DNA of 64,000 nucleotides from Alphaproteobacteria bacterium (GCA_016861165.1 BOKV01000016.1:38641-102640), one strand, 5' to 3'; counted from the first letter of the stretch, positions 1 through 14,912 are shown. Made by a program: numbers and translations. Notes: generated by a model from the sequence alone, not told the origin.

Positions 1-1
1 C

Positions 2-622
2 GTCCTGCCGGTGATGGAGGCCGCGCTTGCGCTGCTGCGGGACGGCAGGCCGGCGCGGGTGCTGCTCGCGACGATGAACGCCGAGGAAAGCAAGGTCCTC
101 AGGGCCCTGAACCTGCTCACCGCCAAGCCGGTGCTCTATGTCTGCAACGTGGCCGAGGCCGACGCGGCAACCGGCAACGAATTCTCGCGCGCGGTGGAAG
201 CGCGCGCCAGGGCCGAAGGCGCCGGCGCGGTGGTGATCTCGGCGGCGATCGAGGCCGAGATCGCCCAGCTTCCCGAGGCAGAGGCGCGCGAATACCTGGC
301 CGCGATGGGATTGGATGAGCCCGGCCTCGACCGGCTGATCCGCGAGGGCTACCGCCTGCTTGGCCTGGTTACCTTCTTCACGGCCGGGCCGAAGGAAACC
401 CGCGCCTGGACTGTGCCTTCCGGCTCGAAGGCGCCGCAGGCGGCAGGCGTGATCCATACCGATTTCGAGCGCGGCTTCATCCGCGCCCAGACCATCGCCT
501 ATGACGATTATGTCGCGCTCGGCGGCGAGGTGGCCGCGCGCGAGGCCGGCAAGGCGCGCGACGAAGGCAGGGACTACGTCGTCGCCGACGGCGATATTAT
601 GCTGTTCAAGTTCAACGTCTGA
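2..622 (+). CDS. ychF: redox-regulated ATPase YchF, C-terminal part (5' truncated by window)
   Basis: C-terminal TGS-type region ...FFTAGPKETRAWTVPSGSKAPQAAGVIHTDFERGFIRAQTIAYDDY...GDIMLFKFNV, typical YchF ending. Confidence 0.95.
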   Translation, partial: VLPVMEAALALLRDGRPARVLLATMNAEESKVLRALNLLTAKPVLYVCNVAEADAATGNEFSRAVEARARAEGAGAVVISAAIEAEIAQLPEAEAREYLAAMGLDEPGLDRLIREGYRLLGLVTFFTAGPKETRAWTVPSGSKAPQAAGVIHTDFERGFIRAQTIAYDDYVALGGEVAAREAGKARDEGRDYVVADGDIMLFKFNV

Positions 623-630
623 GGCGACGC

Positions 631-1761
631 TCAGGCCGCGGCCGGCGGCAGCCGGTCGCGCAGCACCGGCGGCAGGACGGCGAGCAGCAGCCGGCGCAGC
701 CGCAGCCAGCCGACGCCGAGCACCAGCACGATGAGCCCGACCAGCAGCACGGCAACGGCCGCCACGTCGCCGGCCTGGAAATCGGCGACGCGGGCCAGCA
801 CCAGGATCGCCGCGCCAAGCGAGACGAGGCCGGAGGTGACGAAGGCGCGCCGGTCGATGACGATGCCGGTCAGCATCATCGCGGTTATGACGCCGACCAC
901 CACCAGCGCCTCGGCGAGCCCCGGCTCGTTCGCCCACCACGGTCCGCCGCCCTGCCCCTGCAGCAGCGTGGCGACGATCCCGTAAAGGAGCGCCGGCGCC
1001 GCGCCGAGATGCAGCCAGAAGGCGACGTCGGAGCGGCGCGTCAGCCGGCCGGGATCGCGCAGATCGAACGCCATTGCCGTGGCGAACAGGGCGAGCGCGC
1101 AGGCGAGCGCGACCAGATTGACTAGCAGCGGCTGCGCGGTGAAGATCGCCGGCGTCCCGCTTGCCGCCTGGATCGCCGCCAGCAGCAGGAAGAACAGGAA
1201 GCCGAACGCCGCCAGGATGATGGCGGCCAGCGCCGCCGGCACGCGGTAGCGCCAGTAGAACGGGATCAGCGCCAGCGGCTGGGCAATGGAAATGACCACG
1301 CCCAGCAGTGCTTCCCTGCCCGTCCATTCGACCGGTTCGGTAAGCCGCAGCACCAGCGAGAAGACCGCCAGGGCGAAGGCGACCGTGAGCGTGAAGGCGG
1401 GCAGCGCCAGCCGCTGACGACGCACGAGGATTTCGGCCAGCACCAGGATCGCCGGCAGCACGACCCAGACGCCGGCGAGCCGCCACAGCCCGGCGAGCGC
1501 GGCAACGACGCCGATGGTGATCAGGATGTCGTGAAAGCCGCGCACGAAGCGCGGCGCTTCGCTTTCCTCCACCGGCTGCGCCGGTTCTGCGTCGCGTGGC
1601 GCCGACAGGTCGTCGAGCAGCCCCGCCTCGGCCACACCGGCACCGGCGGGCATCAGACCCGCCTCGGCGAAATGGCGCGCCAGCCGGTCGCGCTGCCCGG
1701 GCGAGACGATGTCTGCGTCGACGGCTGCATCGAGGGCCTTGCTCAGATCGGTCAACGTCAC
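631..1761 (-). CDS. multi-spanning membrane protein of unknown function
   Basis: ORF with many hydrophobic segments; likely GTG start at VTLTDLSKALD. Confidence 0.7.
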   Translation of the reverse strand: MTLTDLSKALDAAVDADIVSPGQRDRLARHFAEAGLMPAGAGVAEAGLLDDLSAPRDAEPAQPVEESEAPRFVRGFHDILITIGVVAALAGLWRLAGVWVVLPAILVLAEILVRRQRLALPAFTLTVAFALAVFSLVLRLTEPVEWTGREALLGVVISIAQPLALIPFYWRYRVPAALAAIILAAFGFLFFLLLAAIQAASGTPAIFTAQPLLVNLVALACALALFATAMAFDLRDPGRLTRRSDVAFWLHLGAAPALLYGIVATLLQGQGGGPWWANEPGLAEALVVVGVITAMMLTGIVIDRRAFVTSGLVSLGAAILVLARVADFQAGDVAAVAVLLVGLIVLVLGVGWLRLRRLLLAVLPPVLRDRLPPAAA

Positions 1762-1910
1762 GCGCCTCCGCCGCCTTGCCCCGGCACGACAGTGGCACCA
1801 GCCGGCGCGGACTGCAAGGCAGCGGCGTCGCAGCACATCTCGCGCCGCAAGGGCGGCCGGTATTGATCGGGATCATGTCGCGGCGGCGGCAATTCGGGCG
1901 AGCCTGCGCC

Positions 1911-3137
1911 ATGGCCGCCGAGCAACCGCATCGCCTCAAGCGCACGCTGTCGCTGCCGCTCCTCGTCTTCTACGGCGTCGGCGTCACGGTCGGCGCCGGC
2001 ATTTTCGCGCTGATCGGCGAAATCCTGCTCGTTGCCGGCGATGCCGCGCCGATGGCTTTCCTGCTGGCCGGTGTCATCGCCGGTGCCACTGCGCTCTCCT
2101 ACGCGCTGCTGGTGCGCGTCCTGCCCAAGGCAGGCGGCGACGCCGTCTTCGTCGCCCGCGGGCTGGGGCCCGCCTTCGGCCGGCTGGCAGGCCTCGGCGT
2201 GGTGGCGATCGGCATCATTTCAAGCGCCGTCATCGCGCTCGCCTTCGCCGGCTATGCCGGCACGCTGATCGCGCTGCCGCAGCCCGTCCTCGTCACGCTG
2301 ATCGTGACCGCACTGGCAGCGATCGCCTGCTGGGGCGTGCGCGAAAGCGTGCTGTTTGCCGCCGGCGTGACCATCCTCGAAGTCGGCACGCTCCTCGTCA
2401 TCATCGCCGCCGGACTGCCGCTGTTGGCCAACCTGCCGCCACCGGCCGAGCTGGCCGGCCTCGGCCACGGCTGGGCGGGTCTCGCGCCGGTCGTCACCGG
2501 CGCGGTGATCGCCTTCTTCGCCTTCGTCGGCTTCGAGGACATCGAGAACATGGTCGAGGAAACGGTCGACCCGACGCGCGCGGCGCCGCGCGCCATTCTG
2601 TGGACGCTGGCCATCACGCTCGTTCTCTACGGTCTGCTGGCGCTGGTCGCCGTCGCCGCGCCGCAGCGCGGCATCATCGCCGCCTCGCCCGCCCCGCTGG
2701 CGGTGCTGTTCGAACAGACGACGGGCGTCGGCCGCGCACCGGTCGCCGCCATGGCCGCCGTCGCCATGATCAACGGCGTGCTGGTGCAGATACTGATGTC
2801 GGCGCGCACCCTGTTCGGCATGGCCCATGAAGGCCTGTTGCCGGCATGGTTCGGCAAGGTCGACGCCTGGCGGCGCACGCCGGTGCGCGCCACCCTGTTC
2901 GTCGCCGCGCTGATCCTGGTGCTGGCGCTCGCCTTTCCGCTGGTGACACTCGCCGAGGCGACGAGCTTCGTGGTGCTGGGCGTGTTCACGCTGGTCAACC
3001 TGTCGCTGTTCGTGCTGGGCGGCAGGACGGAATACCCTTCGCTGCGGCCCTGGCGCTGGTGGGGCATCATCGCCGCGCTGCTCAGCGTGGCGGTGCCCGC
3101 CTTCCTGCTGTGGACCGGGGCCGCCGCCGGCCACTGA
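1911..3137 (+). CDS. APC-family amino acid permease
   Basis: MAAEQPHRLKRTLSLPLLVFYGVGVTVGAGIFALIGEI, typical APC TM1; FVGFEDIENMVEE motif. Confidence 0.88.
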   Translation: MAAEQPHRLKRTLSLPLLVFYGVGVTVGAGIFALIGEILLVAGDAAPMAFLLAGVIAGATALSYALLVRVLPKAGGDAVFVARGLGPAFGRLAGLGVVAIGIISSAVIALAFAGYAGTLIALPQPVLVTLIVTALAAIACWGVRESVLFAAGVTILEVGTLLVIIAAGLPLLANLPPPAELAGLGHGWAGLAPVVTGAVIAFFAFVGFEDIENMVEETVDPTRAAPRAILWTLAITLVLYGLLALVAVAAPQRGIIAASPAPLAVLFEQTTGVGRAPVAAMAAVAMINGVLVQILMSARTLFGMAHEGLLPAWFGKVDAWRRTPVRATLFVAALILVLALAFPLVTLAEATSFVVLGVFTLVNLSLFVLGGRTEYPSLRPWRWWGIIAALLSVAVPAFLLWTGAAAGH

Positions 3138-3150
3138 ACGGGCAGACCGC

Positions 3151-3633
3151 TCAGCTCCCCGCCGGCGCCAGATCGGCCGGCGAGATCAGCACCGAGAACT
3201 GTTCGCACCAGATCACCACGCTCCGGTAATTGGCGACATCGACGCCAGCCGGGATCGGGTAGTTCTGGCTGCCCTTGAACGCCCTGAGCCGGCCAAGGTC
3301 GACGAACATCTCGCCGGAAAGCTCGCCGGAGGAGCGCACCGTCGCCCGCGGCACCAGATAGACGTGGTATTTCGGCCCCGGCCCGACCTCGAAATCGGCA
3401 TGCAGGTGGATATTGTCGGCGAAGACCGACACTTCGCCACTACCGTAGTGGACCGGATCGCTCGGATTGGCGTGGATGAAACGACCCGCCGCCAGCCTCT
3501 CGCCGATGTCCGCCTGCAGCTGCTCGGCGGCGGGCGGCGGCGGGAAGACGTAAGGAAACAGGAAGAAGCCGGCCGCCACGCCGAATGCGGTGCCGAAAAT
3601 CCCGCCGATGAGAAAGAAGACAAGCCCTCGCAT
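3151..3633 (-). CDS. DM13 domain-containing membrane-anchored protein
   Basis: N-terminal TM then GRFIHANPSDPVHYGSGEVSVF...HVYLVPR...LRAFKGSQNYPIPAGVDVANYRSVVIWCEQFSVLIS, DM13-like. Confidence 0.8.
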   Translation of the reverse strand: MRGLVFFLIGGIFGTAFGVAAGFFLFPYVFPPPPAAEQLQADIGERLAAGRFIHANPSDPVHYGSGEVSVFADNIHLHADFEVGPGPKYHVYLVPRATVRSSGELSGEMFVDLGRLRAFKGSQNYPIPAGVDVANYRSVVIWCEQFSVLISPADLAPAGS

Positions 3634-3721
3634 ATTCGCCTTCCCGCTGGGCGGCTACGCTAGCACGACGGGACACCCGTTGCGACTTGGCCTTCGGTGG
3701 CTCCGTGCGTTCGGCTATCTC

Positions 3722-4627
3722 TCAGGCTTCCTGTTCCTTGAGCCCGGCCCACACCTTCTTCTTGGTCAGATAGACCAGCACCGCCAGCAGGACCAGGAAG
3801 AACATGACCTTGAAGCCCATCGCCTTGCGCTCGACCAGGCTCGGCTCGGCGGCCCACATCATGAACGCGGCGATGTCCCTGGCATACTGGTCCACCGTTT
3901 CCGGCGTGCCGTCCTCATAGGTGACCACCCCGTCGGAAAGCGGCGGGGCCATCGCCAGCGCCGCGCTGCCGACGAAATAGGGGTTGTAATAGGTGCCCTC
4001 GGCCACTTCCACGCCGGCCGGCGGGTCCTGATAGCCGGTCAGCAGCGAATAAATGTAGTCGGGCCCGTTCTCGGCATAGAGCGTGAAGGCGTCGAAGACG
4101 AACCAGGGAAAGCCGCGCTCGGGCGCCCGCGCCTTGGCCAGCACCGAGAAGTCGGGCGGCGGCGCGCCGTTGTTGGCAGCCGCGGCCGCCTCGACATTGG
4201 GGAAGGGCGAGGGGAAGCGGTCGGCCGGCACCGCCGGCCGCTCGAACATGTCGCCATCGCTGTTGGGCCCGTCGGTGACGGTGTATTCGGCGGCGAAGGC
4301 CTTGACCTGCTCCTCCGAATAGCCCAGCTCCTCGAGCGCGCGGAACGGCACGAGCCGCATGGAATGGCAGGCCGCGCACACCTCCTTGTAGATCTTCAGG
4401 CCACGCTGCAGCTGCGCCAGGTCCCAGCTACCGAACGGCCCGGCGAAGCTCCAGCTCTGCTGGCGCGGATGATTGAGCGGATAATGGGGCGTCGCCCCGT
4501 CCTCTTCGGCCGCCATGGCGGTACCGGCCAGGCCGAAGGCGATCGCCGCGGCCGCCCCGATGCGGGCAACGCCGGAAACAACGGAGTTCGGTCTCATGAG
4601 CTTGGTGTCCCCGCAATTGGCGTTCAC
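3722..4627 (-). CDS. petC: cytochrome c1 of the bc1 complex
   Basis: CAACHSM heme motif, C-terminal TM anchor, downstream of cytochrome b. Confidence 0.95.
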   Translation of the reverse strand: MNANCGDTKLMRPNSVVSGVARIGAAAAIAFGLAGTAMAAEEDGATPHYPLNHPRQQSWSFAGPFGSWDLAQLQRGLKIYKEVCAACHSMRLVPFRALEELGYSEEQVKAFAAEYTVTDGPNSDGDMFERPAVPADRFPSPFPNVEAAAAANNGAPPPDFSVLAKARAPERGFPWFVFDAFTLYAENGPDYIYSLLTGYQDPPAGVEVAEGTYYNPYFVGSAALAMAPPLSDGVVTYEDGTPETVDQYARDIAAFMMWAAEPSLVERKAMGFKVMFFLVLLAVLVYLTKKKVWAGLKEQEA

Positions 4628-5928
4628 TGGGCCGGCCTGGCGCTGGCGCCGGCGGCCGGCTTCTTGGCGAGCACCGCGTCGGCAATGCTAGCCGGCAGTG
4701 GCTTAGTTTTCTCGACCCAGCCGAGCCAGGGCAGGATGATGAGGAAGTGGGCGAAGTACCAGATGGTCAGCACCAGCGCCAGCGTCGGATAGATGCCTTC
4801 GGGCGGCTTGGAGCCGAGCCAGCCGAGCCCGATGCACACCGCAACGAAGATCCAGAAGAATTGGCGATAGAGCGGCCGGTAGGTCGCCGACTTGACCTTG
4901 GAGGTGTCGAGCCAGGGCAGGAAGAACAGCACCGCGATCGAACCGAACATGGCGATGACGCCGCCGAGCTTGGAGTCGATCAGCACGAAATCGGTGAACG
5001 GGATCGAGATGTTGAAGGTGATCGCCCGCAGAATGGCGTAGAACGGCAGGAAATACCATTCCGGCACGATGTGCGTCGGCGTCTTCAGCGGATCAGCCTC
5101 GATGTAGTTGTCGGGATGGCCGAGAAAGTCCGGCAGGTAGAAGACGAACCAGGCGAACAGGATGAAGAACAGCACCAGCGCGAAGCTGTCCTTGATCGTC
5201 GCGTAGGGCGTGAACGGCACCGTCTCCTTGCGCATGTTCTTGACCTCGACACCGGTCGGGTTGGTCTGCCCGACCACGTGCAGCGCCCATACATGCAGCA
5301 CCACGACGCCGGCGATCATGAACGGCAGGAGGTAGTGCAGCGAATAGAAACGGTTGAGCGTCGGGTTGTCGACCGCGTAGCCGCCGAGCAGCCATTGCTG
5401 GATGGCGTCACCGACCCAGGGGATCGCCGAGAAGAAGCCGGTGATGACGGTGGCGCCCCAGAAGCTCATCTGCCCCCAAGGCAGCACATAGCCCATGAAG
5501 GCGGTCGCCATCATCAAGAGGAACAGGATGACGCCGAGAATCCACAGCACCTCGCGCGGGGCCTTGTAGGAGCCGTAATACATGCCGCGGAACATGTGGA
5601 TATAGACGGCGAGGAAGAACATCGACCCGCCATTGGCGTGCAGGCGCCGCAACAGCCAACCGTAATTGACGTTGCGCATGATGTGCTCGATGCTGTCGAA
5701 GGCCATCGCCGAATTGGCGACATAGTGCATGGCGAGCACCACGCCGGTCAGGATCTGGGCGACCAGCATGATCGAGAGGATGCCGCCGAAGGTGTACCAG
5801 CCGTTCAGGTTGCGCGGCACCGGATAGGCGACGAAGCTGTCATACATCAGCCGCGGCAGCGGCAGGCGGTCGTCCAGCCATTTCATGAAGCCGGACCGCG
5901 GATTGTATTCGGAATGTCCACCGCTCAT
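4624..5928 (-). CDS. petB: cytochrome b of the bc1 complex
   Basis: [27 protein letters not shown]...; [41 protein letters not shown]. Confidence 0.96.
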   Translation of the reverse strand: MSGGHSEYNPRSGFMKWLDDRLPLPRLMYDSFVAYPVPRNLNGWYTFGGILSIMLVAQILTGVVLAMHYVANSAMAFDSIEHIMRNVNYGWLLRRLHANGGSMFFLAVYIHMFRGMYYGSYKAPREVLWILGVILFLLMMATAFMGYVLPWGQMSFWGATVITGFFSAIPWVGDAIQQWLLGGYAVDNPTLNRFYSLHYLLPFMIAGVVVLHVWALHVVGQTNPTGVEVKNMRKETVPFTPYATIKDSFALVLFFILFAWFVFYLPDFLGHPDNYIEADPLKTPTHIVPEWYFLPFYAILRAITFNISIPFTDFVLIDSKLGGVIAMFGSIAVLFFLPWLDTSKVKSATYRPLYRQFFWIFVAVCIGLGWLGSKPPEGIYPTLALVLTIWYFAHFLIILPWLGWVEKTKPLPASIADAVLAKKPAAGASARPAQ

Positions 5929-5948
5929 GGGTCGCTGCTCCCTGCCCG

Positions 5949-6497
5949 TCAGCCGATGCGGATCGTCGTGTCGGAAGTGAAGGCGAAGACCGGCACCTCC
6001 AGGTTCTTCGGCGCCGGTCCCTTGCGGATGCGCCCGGCCGTATCGTAGTGCGAGCCGTGGCAAGGGCAGAACCAGCCGCCGAAATCGCCGGCCGTGCCGA
6101 TCGGGACGCACCCCAGATGCGTGCACACGCCGACCATCACGATCCAGTTCTCCCTGCCTTCGCCGCCGGAACGGTTCTCGTCGGTGGCCGGAGCATTGGT
6201 CGGCAGGTTGGCGTTCTCGGCGCCCTTGTCCTTCAGTTCCTCGATCGGTGTGGCCCGCGCGGCCTCGACCTCGGCATCGGTCCGGTAGCGGATGAAGACG
6301 GGGCGGCCGCGCCATTTGACGACGATCGCCTGGCCGGGCTCGAGCGAGGAAACATCGACGTCGATGGAGGCGAGCGCCCGCGTCGAGGCGTCAGGGTTCA
6401 TCTGGTCGATGAATGGCCATGCCAGGCCGACGGCGCCCACGGTACCGACGGCCGCCGTCGCCACGTAAAGAAAGTCACGGCGGCTCTGGTCCGCCAT
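5949..6497 (-). CDS. petA: ubiquinol-cytochrome c reductase Rieske iron-sulfur subunit
   Basis: CTHLGC...CPCHGSHYD Rieske motifs; Tat-like SRRDFLYV N-terminus. Confidence 0.96.
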   Translation of the reverse strand: MADQSRRDFLYVATAAVGTVGAVGLAWPFIDQMNPDASTRALASIDVDVSSLEPGQAIVVKWRGRPVFIRYRTDAEVEAARATPIEELKDKGAENANLPTNAPATDENRSGGEGRENWIVMVGVCTHLGCVPIGTAGDFGGWFCPCHGSHYDTAGRIRKGPAPKNLEVPVFAFTSDTTIRIG

Positions 6498-6790
6498 GTC
6501 ATCCGTCCTGTTCGCGCTCACGCTGTTCGGTCCTTTCCCAATCGCCCTTTGCATCCCGTCCGCGCAACACCACGCACGGCCCCGCGCCGACCGCCTGCGC
6601 GGTCGCGCCCACCGGATTCTGCCGGTTGTCATATTCCGTGACGGACGCATTTGTCCAGCCGCGCGGCGACCGGGCGGGCACAATGTCGCGCCTTCGCGGG
6701 GAGGTGGCATCGAGCCTGCCCCACCGGCTGCTGCCGGCGCGCAATTCCTGCCCGCGCCGGCGGGTTGCCGGTGGCCGGCCGGCGCGCCAG

Positions 6791-6853
6791 AGCCTCATCC
6801 CGCCGAGCGGCAGCGCGAGGCGGACCAGATGACGCGACCAAACAAGCACATAG
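6791..6853 (+). repeat. dispersed 63-bp repeat, copy 1
   Basis: agcctcatcccgccgagcggcagcgcgaggcggaccagatgacgcgaccaaacaagcacatag; near-identical to 41516-41578 and the reverse complement of 32346-32408. Confidence 0.93.
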
Positions 6854-6856
6854 AAC

Positions 6857-6890
6857 AAAAACCCGATTCATCTGGATCGGGTTTTGCTTT
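6857..6890 (+). terminator. rho-independent terminator-like hairpin following repeat copy 1, upstream of uup
   Basis: AAAACCCGATTC-ATCT-GGATCGGGTTTT then GCTTT. Confidence 0.8.
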
Positions 6891-6930
6891 AAGTAGCCGG
6901 ACTTTCACGAGGCACAGGCGAACCGGGTCG

Positions 6931-8736
6931 ATGGCTGCTCCCATTCTCCTACTCGACGGCATCCGCCTCACCTTCGGGGCCACGCCGTTGCTGACCGGCG
7001 CCAGCCTGCAGGTTGAGGCCGGCGACCGCATCTGCCTGGTCGGCCGCAACGGTTCCGGCAAGTCGACGCTGCTCAAGGTCGCCGCCGGCCTGATCGAGCC
7101 CGATGGCGGCGAGCGCTTCGTCCATCCCGGCGCGACGCTGCGCTACCTGCCGCAGGAACCCGACCTGTCGGGATTCGCTACTGTCGGTGCCTTCGTCGAG
7201 GCCGGGCTGGCGCCGGGCGACGACCGCCGCCGCGTCGGTTTCCTGCTCGGCCGGCTCGGGCTCGACCCGGCGACCTCCACGGCGACACTTTCGGGCGGCG
7301 AGGCCCGCCGCGCCGCGCTGGCGCGCACGCTGGCGCCGGAGCCCGATATCCTTCTGCTCGACGAGCCGACCAACCATCTCGACCTGCCGGCGATCGAATG
7401 GCTTGAGGCCGAACTGGCGGCGATGCGCTCGGCCATCGTCCTGGTCAGTCACGACCGCCGCTTCCTGTCGGCGCTGTCGCGGCGCACTGTCTGGCTCGAC
7501 CGCGGCCGGTCGCGCACGCTCGACAAGGGTTTCGCCGCCTTCGAGGAATGGCGCGACGAATTGCTGGCCGAGGAGGAGGCCAGCGCTCACCGGCTCGACC
7601 GCCGCATCGCCCGCGAGCAGGACTGGATCGTCCACGGCGTGACCGCGAGGCGGCGCCGCAACATGCGCCGCGTACGCGAACTGCAGGCGCTGCGGCGCGA
7701 GCGCGCCGAAGCGCGCAAGGCGGCCGGACAGGTCCGCCTCGCCGCCGAGGCGACACTGTCGGGCAAGCTCGTCGCCAGGCTCGACGGCGTGACCAAAGCG
7801 TTCGCCGACCGGGCGGTGGTGCGCGACTTCTCCACCATCGTCCATCGCGGCGACCGCATCGGCATTGTCGGGCCGAACGGCGCCGGCAAGACCACGCTGA
7901 TCAACCTGATCACCGGCCGGCTGGCGCCCGATGCCGGCGAGGTCCGTCTCGGTGCCAATCTCGATATCCTCGTCATCGACCAGCAGCGCGCCGCGCTCGA
8001 CCCGGCGATGACGCTGCGCGAGGCGCTGAGCCAGGGCGGCGGCGACCATGTCGAGGTCGGCGGTGCGCGCAGGCATGTGATGGGCTACATGCAGGACTTC
8101 CTGTTTTCGCCCGAGCAGGCCGGCACGCCGGTCGCGGCGCTTTCGGGCGGCGAGCGCGGCCGCCTGATGCTGGCGCGCGGGCTGAGCCGACCGTCCAACC
8201 TGCTCGTCCTCGACGAGCCGACCAACGACCTCGACCTCGAAACCCTCGACCTTCTGCAGGAATTCCTTGCCGACTATGCCGGCACCGTGCTGCTGGTCAG
8301 CCACGACCGCGATTTCCTCGACCGGGTCTGCACCGCCATCTTCGCCAGCGACGGCGACGGCACCTGGCGCGAATATGCCGGCGGCTATTCCGACATGGTG
8401 GCGCAGAAGGGCTCTGGCGTGGCCGCCCGTCAGGTCCGCCAGCCGGCGCTGACGCGCGAGGCGGCGTCCCATCCGCGGTCGACCGGCCCGGCTGCGCCGC
8501 GCAAGCTCTCCTTCAACCAGAAGCACGCGCTGGCGACGTTGCCCGGCGAGATGAAGGCGATCGAGGCCGAGATCGGTCGGCTGAGAGCGGAACTGTCCGA
8601 CCCGGACCTCTATCGGCGCGAGCCGGCAAGGTTCGGCGAGTTGGCCGCCAAGCTCGCCGAAACCGAGGCGGCGCTGGCGCGCAAGGAGGAAGAGTGGCTG
8701 GAGCTGGAAATCCTGCGCGAATCGATCGAGGGCTGA
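6931..8736 (+). CDS. uup: ABC-F family ATPase, Uup-like
   Basis: Two ABC ATPase domains (GRNGSGKST, GPNGAGKTT; LSGGEARRAAL, LSGGERGRLML) and C-terminal coiled coil; in-frame alternative ATG at 6829. Confidence 0.88.
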   Translation: MAAPILLLDGIRLTFGATPLLTGASLQVEAGDRICLVGRNGSGKSTLLKVAAGLIEPDGGERFVHPGATLRYLPQEPDLSGFATVGAFVEAGLAPGDDRRRVGFLLGRLGLDPATSTATLSGGEARRAALARTLAPEPDILLLDEPTNHLDLPAIEWLEAELAAMRSAIVLVSHDRRFLSALSRRTVWLDRGRSRTLDKGFAAFEEWRDELLAEEEASAHRLDRRIAREQDWIVHGVTARRRRNMRRVRELQALRRERAEARKAAGQVRLAAEATLSGKLVARLDGVTKAFADRAVVRDFSTIVHRGDRIGIVGPNGAGKTTLINLITGRLAPDAGEVRLGANLDILVIDQQRAALDPAMTLREALSQGGGDHVEVGGARRHVMGYMQDFLFSPEQAGTPVAALSGGERGRLMLARGLSRPSNLLVLDEPTNDLDLETLDLLQEFLADYAGTVLLVSHDRDFLDRVCTAIFASDGDGTWREYAGGYSDMVAQKGSGVAARQVRQPALTREAASHPRSTGPAAPRKLSFNQKHALATLPGEMKAIEAEIGRLRAELSDPDLYRREPARFGELAAKLAETEAALARKEEEWLELEILRESIEG

Positions 8737-8748
8737 ACGGGCCGGCCG

Positions 8749-9642
8749 TCAGGCGATGAAGATGAGCGCCATGCCCGCCGTCGCCAGAAGCGCACCGAGC
8801 CAGGCCGCCGGCGCCGGCATCTCGCGCGTGCGCCACCAGATCAGCGGCAGGATGAGCACCGGCGCCATCGCCGACAATGTCGACACGATGCCGACCTCGC
8901 CACCCGAGAGCGCGAACAGGACGAGGGTCATGCCGAGCGCCATCGCCAGCACGCCGGAAAAGGCGGTGACCACGGCGACCGAGGCGGTGAGCGGCGCGGC
9001 CGGCTTCAGTCGGTCGCCCGTCGCCCACAGCGCCACGTAGAAACAGGCGACAGCGGCCGCGACCCGCAAGGCCGAGACCGCCACCGGATCGGCCCCGGCC
9101 GCCATGACCGGGCGGGCGATCAGCGAGCCGATGGCCTGGCACAGCGCCGCGCCGAGGCCGATGGCGACGCCGACCGCCAGCGAACCCTTGATGCTCTCCC
9201 ACTGGTGGAGCTGCGAACGGCGCTTGCCGAAAACGATGGCGAGGACAACGCCGGCGACGACAATGCCGATGCCGGCGGTCTCCTGCGCGGTCAGCACCTC
9301 GTCGAGGACGAGCCAGCCGAGCATGACCGAGATCGGCGCGTGCATGGAGAAGACGATCGACGACCGCCGCGGGCCGATGCGGTTCAGCGCCATGAACAGC
9401 ATGGTGTCGCCGACGAAGACGCCGATTATGCCCGACAGCACGACCGGGGCGAGCTGGTCAGGCGCGATCGACCGCCAGCTGCCGGCCAGAGCCACCCAGG
9501 CGGCCAGCAGCACCAGCACCATCGCCATGCGGATGCGGGTGAAGGCGACCGGCCCGAGATGGGCGACCGGCGCGGCCGAGACGATGCCCGACAGCGCCCA
9601 GCAGGCGGCGGCGGCGACCGCCGCCATTTCGTGGACCGGCAT
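8749..9642 (-). CDS. EamA/DMT-family transporter
   Basis: about 10 TM segments with two EamA-like halves. Confidence 0.85.
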   Translation of the reverse strand: MPVHEMAAVAAAACWALSGIVSAAPVAHLGPVAFTRIRMAMVLVLLAAWVALAGSWRSIAPDQLAPVVLSGIIGVFVGDTMLFMALNRIGPRRSSIVFSMHAPISVMLGWLVLDEVLTAQETAGIGIVVAGVVLAIVFGKRRSQLHQWESIKGSLAVGVAIGLGAALCQAIGSLIARPVMAAGADPVAVSALRVAAAVACFYVALWATGDRLKPAAPLTASVAVVTAFSGVLAMALGMTLVLFALSGGEVGIVSTLSAMAPVLILPLIWWRTREMPAPAAWLGALLATAGMALIFIA

Positions 9643-9651
9643 GGGGCCTTC

Positions 9652-10851
9652 CTACATCCGTTTCGGCAGATAGACCCACGTCAGCAGCCCGGTCGCCACC
9701 AGCACCGCCGCCAGCACCCAGAACGCGCCGGAAAAGCCGAACAGGGCGAAGGCGAAGACGTAGATAAAGGGCGGCAGCAGTTCCGAGGCGTCGAGATAGG
9801 TGCGATAGATCGTCGTCATCTGCGGCCGCTCATGAGCCCGGACCGCGCGCAGGAACGGGATCGGCCCCAGCCCGTCGAGCATGGCGATGAAGAACGATGC
9901 GGCGACGATCAGGACGCCGGCCATGATGGCGTGATCGGTGCCGGCCATGCCGACGCCGACGACGAAGACCGCCGCGCCCCAGAAGGCCAGCGTGATCATG
10001 AAGCGCAGCGAATGGCGCCGCGCCCACTCGGTGACCAGCAGGTTGTTGAACAGCATGGCGTTGCCGGCGGCGATGGCGATGCCGCCGGCGAGCGCGCCGG
10101 CATTGCCCTCGACCATCAGGATCGGCGTGTAGACGAAGAAGGTCACCCAGAACACCGAACGCGAGAAGGCGATCGTCCATGCCAGGCGCAGGCGCGGCTG
10201 CGACCAGAAGCGGCCGAGCGAGGCGAACGGGCTCGGCGGCGTGATCTTGCCGGGGCGGATCGGCCCCTTCTCGCTCATGCGCAGGTACCAGAACAGCACG
10301 AGCAGCAGGGCCGAGAAGACGGCCGGTACCACGCCGGCCGCCCAGATGCCGAAACGCTGGTAGAGCCAGACCCCGGCGAGCGGCGCCGCCATCCAGGCCA
10401 GCGTCGACACCGCGTAGCGCAGCGGTTCGGAGCGGACCAGTTCGGTCTTGCGGATGTAGTCCATGATGTAGAGGTTGAGCGTGATGTTGAGCGTGGCCGC
10501 GCCGAAGGTGCGCGCGAACATCGACCCGACCTGGCCGAACGGCGTGTCGAGCGCCAGCAGGGCACCGCAGGCGGCGATGGCGAGCCCGCCGACCGTGTAG
10601 CTCCAGCGCCGCGACAGGGCGCGGATCATGTAGGGGATGGTGAACGACGTGGCGAGCGCGGCGAGCGCCACGCAGGTGTAGACCCAGCTCACCGTCTCCT
10701 TGTCGCCGAACAGCGCATAGGCATGCAGCGGCAGCACCGTGGCGACCGAGGCGCGCGCGATCGATTCGACGAAGAACAGCAGCGCGAACGCCCAGGCCGC
10801 CTGCCCGGGCGCAGTCGAGATCCAGACGGGGTGACGGACGTGGAACGCCAC
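9652..10851 (-). CDS. MFS transporter
   Basis: 12-TM-like hydrophobic pattern, ALFGDKETVSWVYTCVALAALATSF. Confidence 0.8.
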   Translation of the reverse strand: MAFHVRHPVWISTAPGQAAWAFALLFFVESIARASVATVLPLHAYALFGDKETVSWVYTCVALAALATSFTIPYMIRALSRRWSYTVGGLAIAACGALLALDTPFGQVGSMFARTFGAATLNITLNLYIMDYIRKTELVRSEPLRYAVSTLAWMAAPLAGVWLYQRFGIWAAGVVPAVFSALLLVLFWYLRMSEKGPIRPGKITPPSPFASLGRFWSQPRLRLAWTIAFSRSVFWVTFFVYTPILMVEGNAGALAGGIAIAAGNAMLFNNLLVTEWARRHSLRFMITLAFWGAAVFVVGVGMAGTDHAIMAGVLIVAASFFIAMLDGLGPIPFLRAVRAHERPQMTTIYRTYLDASELLPPFIYVFAFALFGFSGAFWVLAAVLVATGLLTWVYLPKRM

Positions 10852-11021
10852 GGAACGGGCTCAGCGGAGTGACATGCACCGATCTGAATTCATAGACGCG
10901 ACCGGCACGGCCCGTTTAGCGGGAAAGCGGCACGTTGCAACCGGATTCTGCTTTTCGCGCGGGCAGCATGCCCAATCTCCGGGCAGCGGCGCGCCTGGCG
11001 CGACGACCGGTCGCGGCCGGG

Positions 11022-14758
<3,737 letters not shown>

Positions 14759-14912
14759 CACGAAAGCTCCACCCGCCACCTATGGGAGATCGGCCATTGC
14801 GCGCAACGACGGCCGGCACCAAATCGGGGGTCGGGCTTCAATAGAACGCCATTCATGACCTTAACAAGGCACGCCGCCTCGCCGCCGGCCGACCTCCTGA
14901 CAGCAACCGACC

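Noticed and set aside
6949-8526. 525-aa minus-strand ORF antisense to uup
   Set aside because: Low-complexity, charge-rich translation typical of GC-rich antisense frames; the + strand encodes a clear ABC-F protein.
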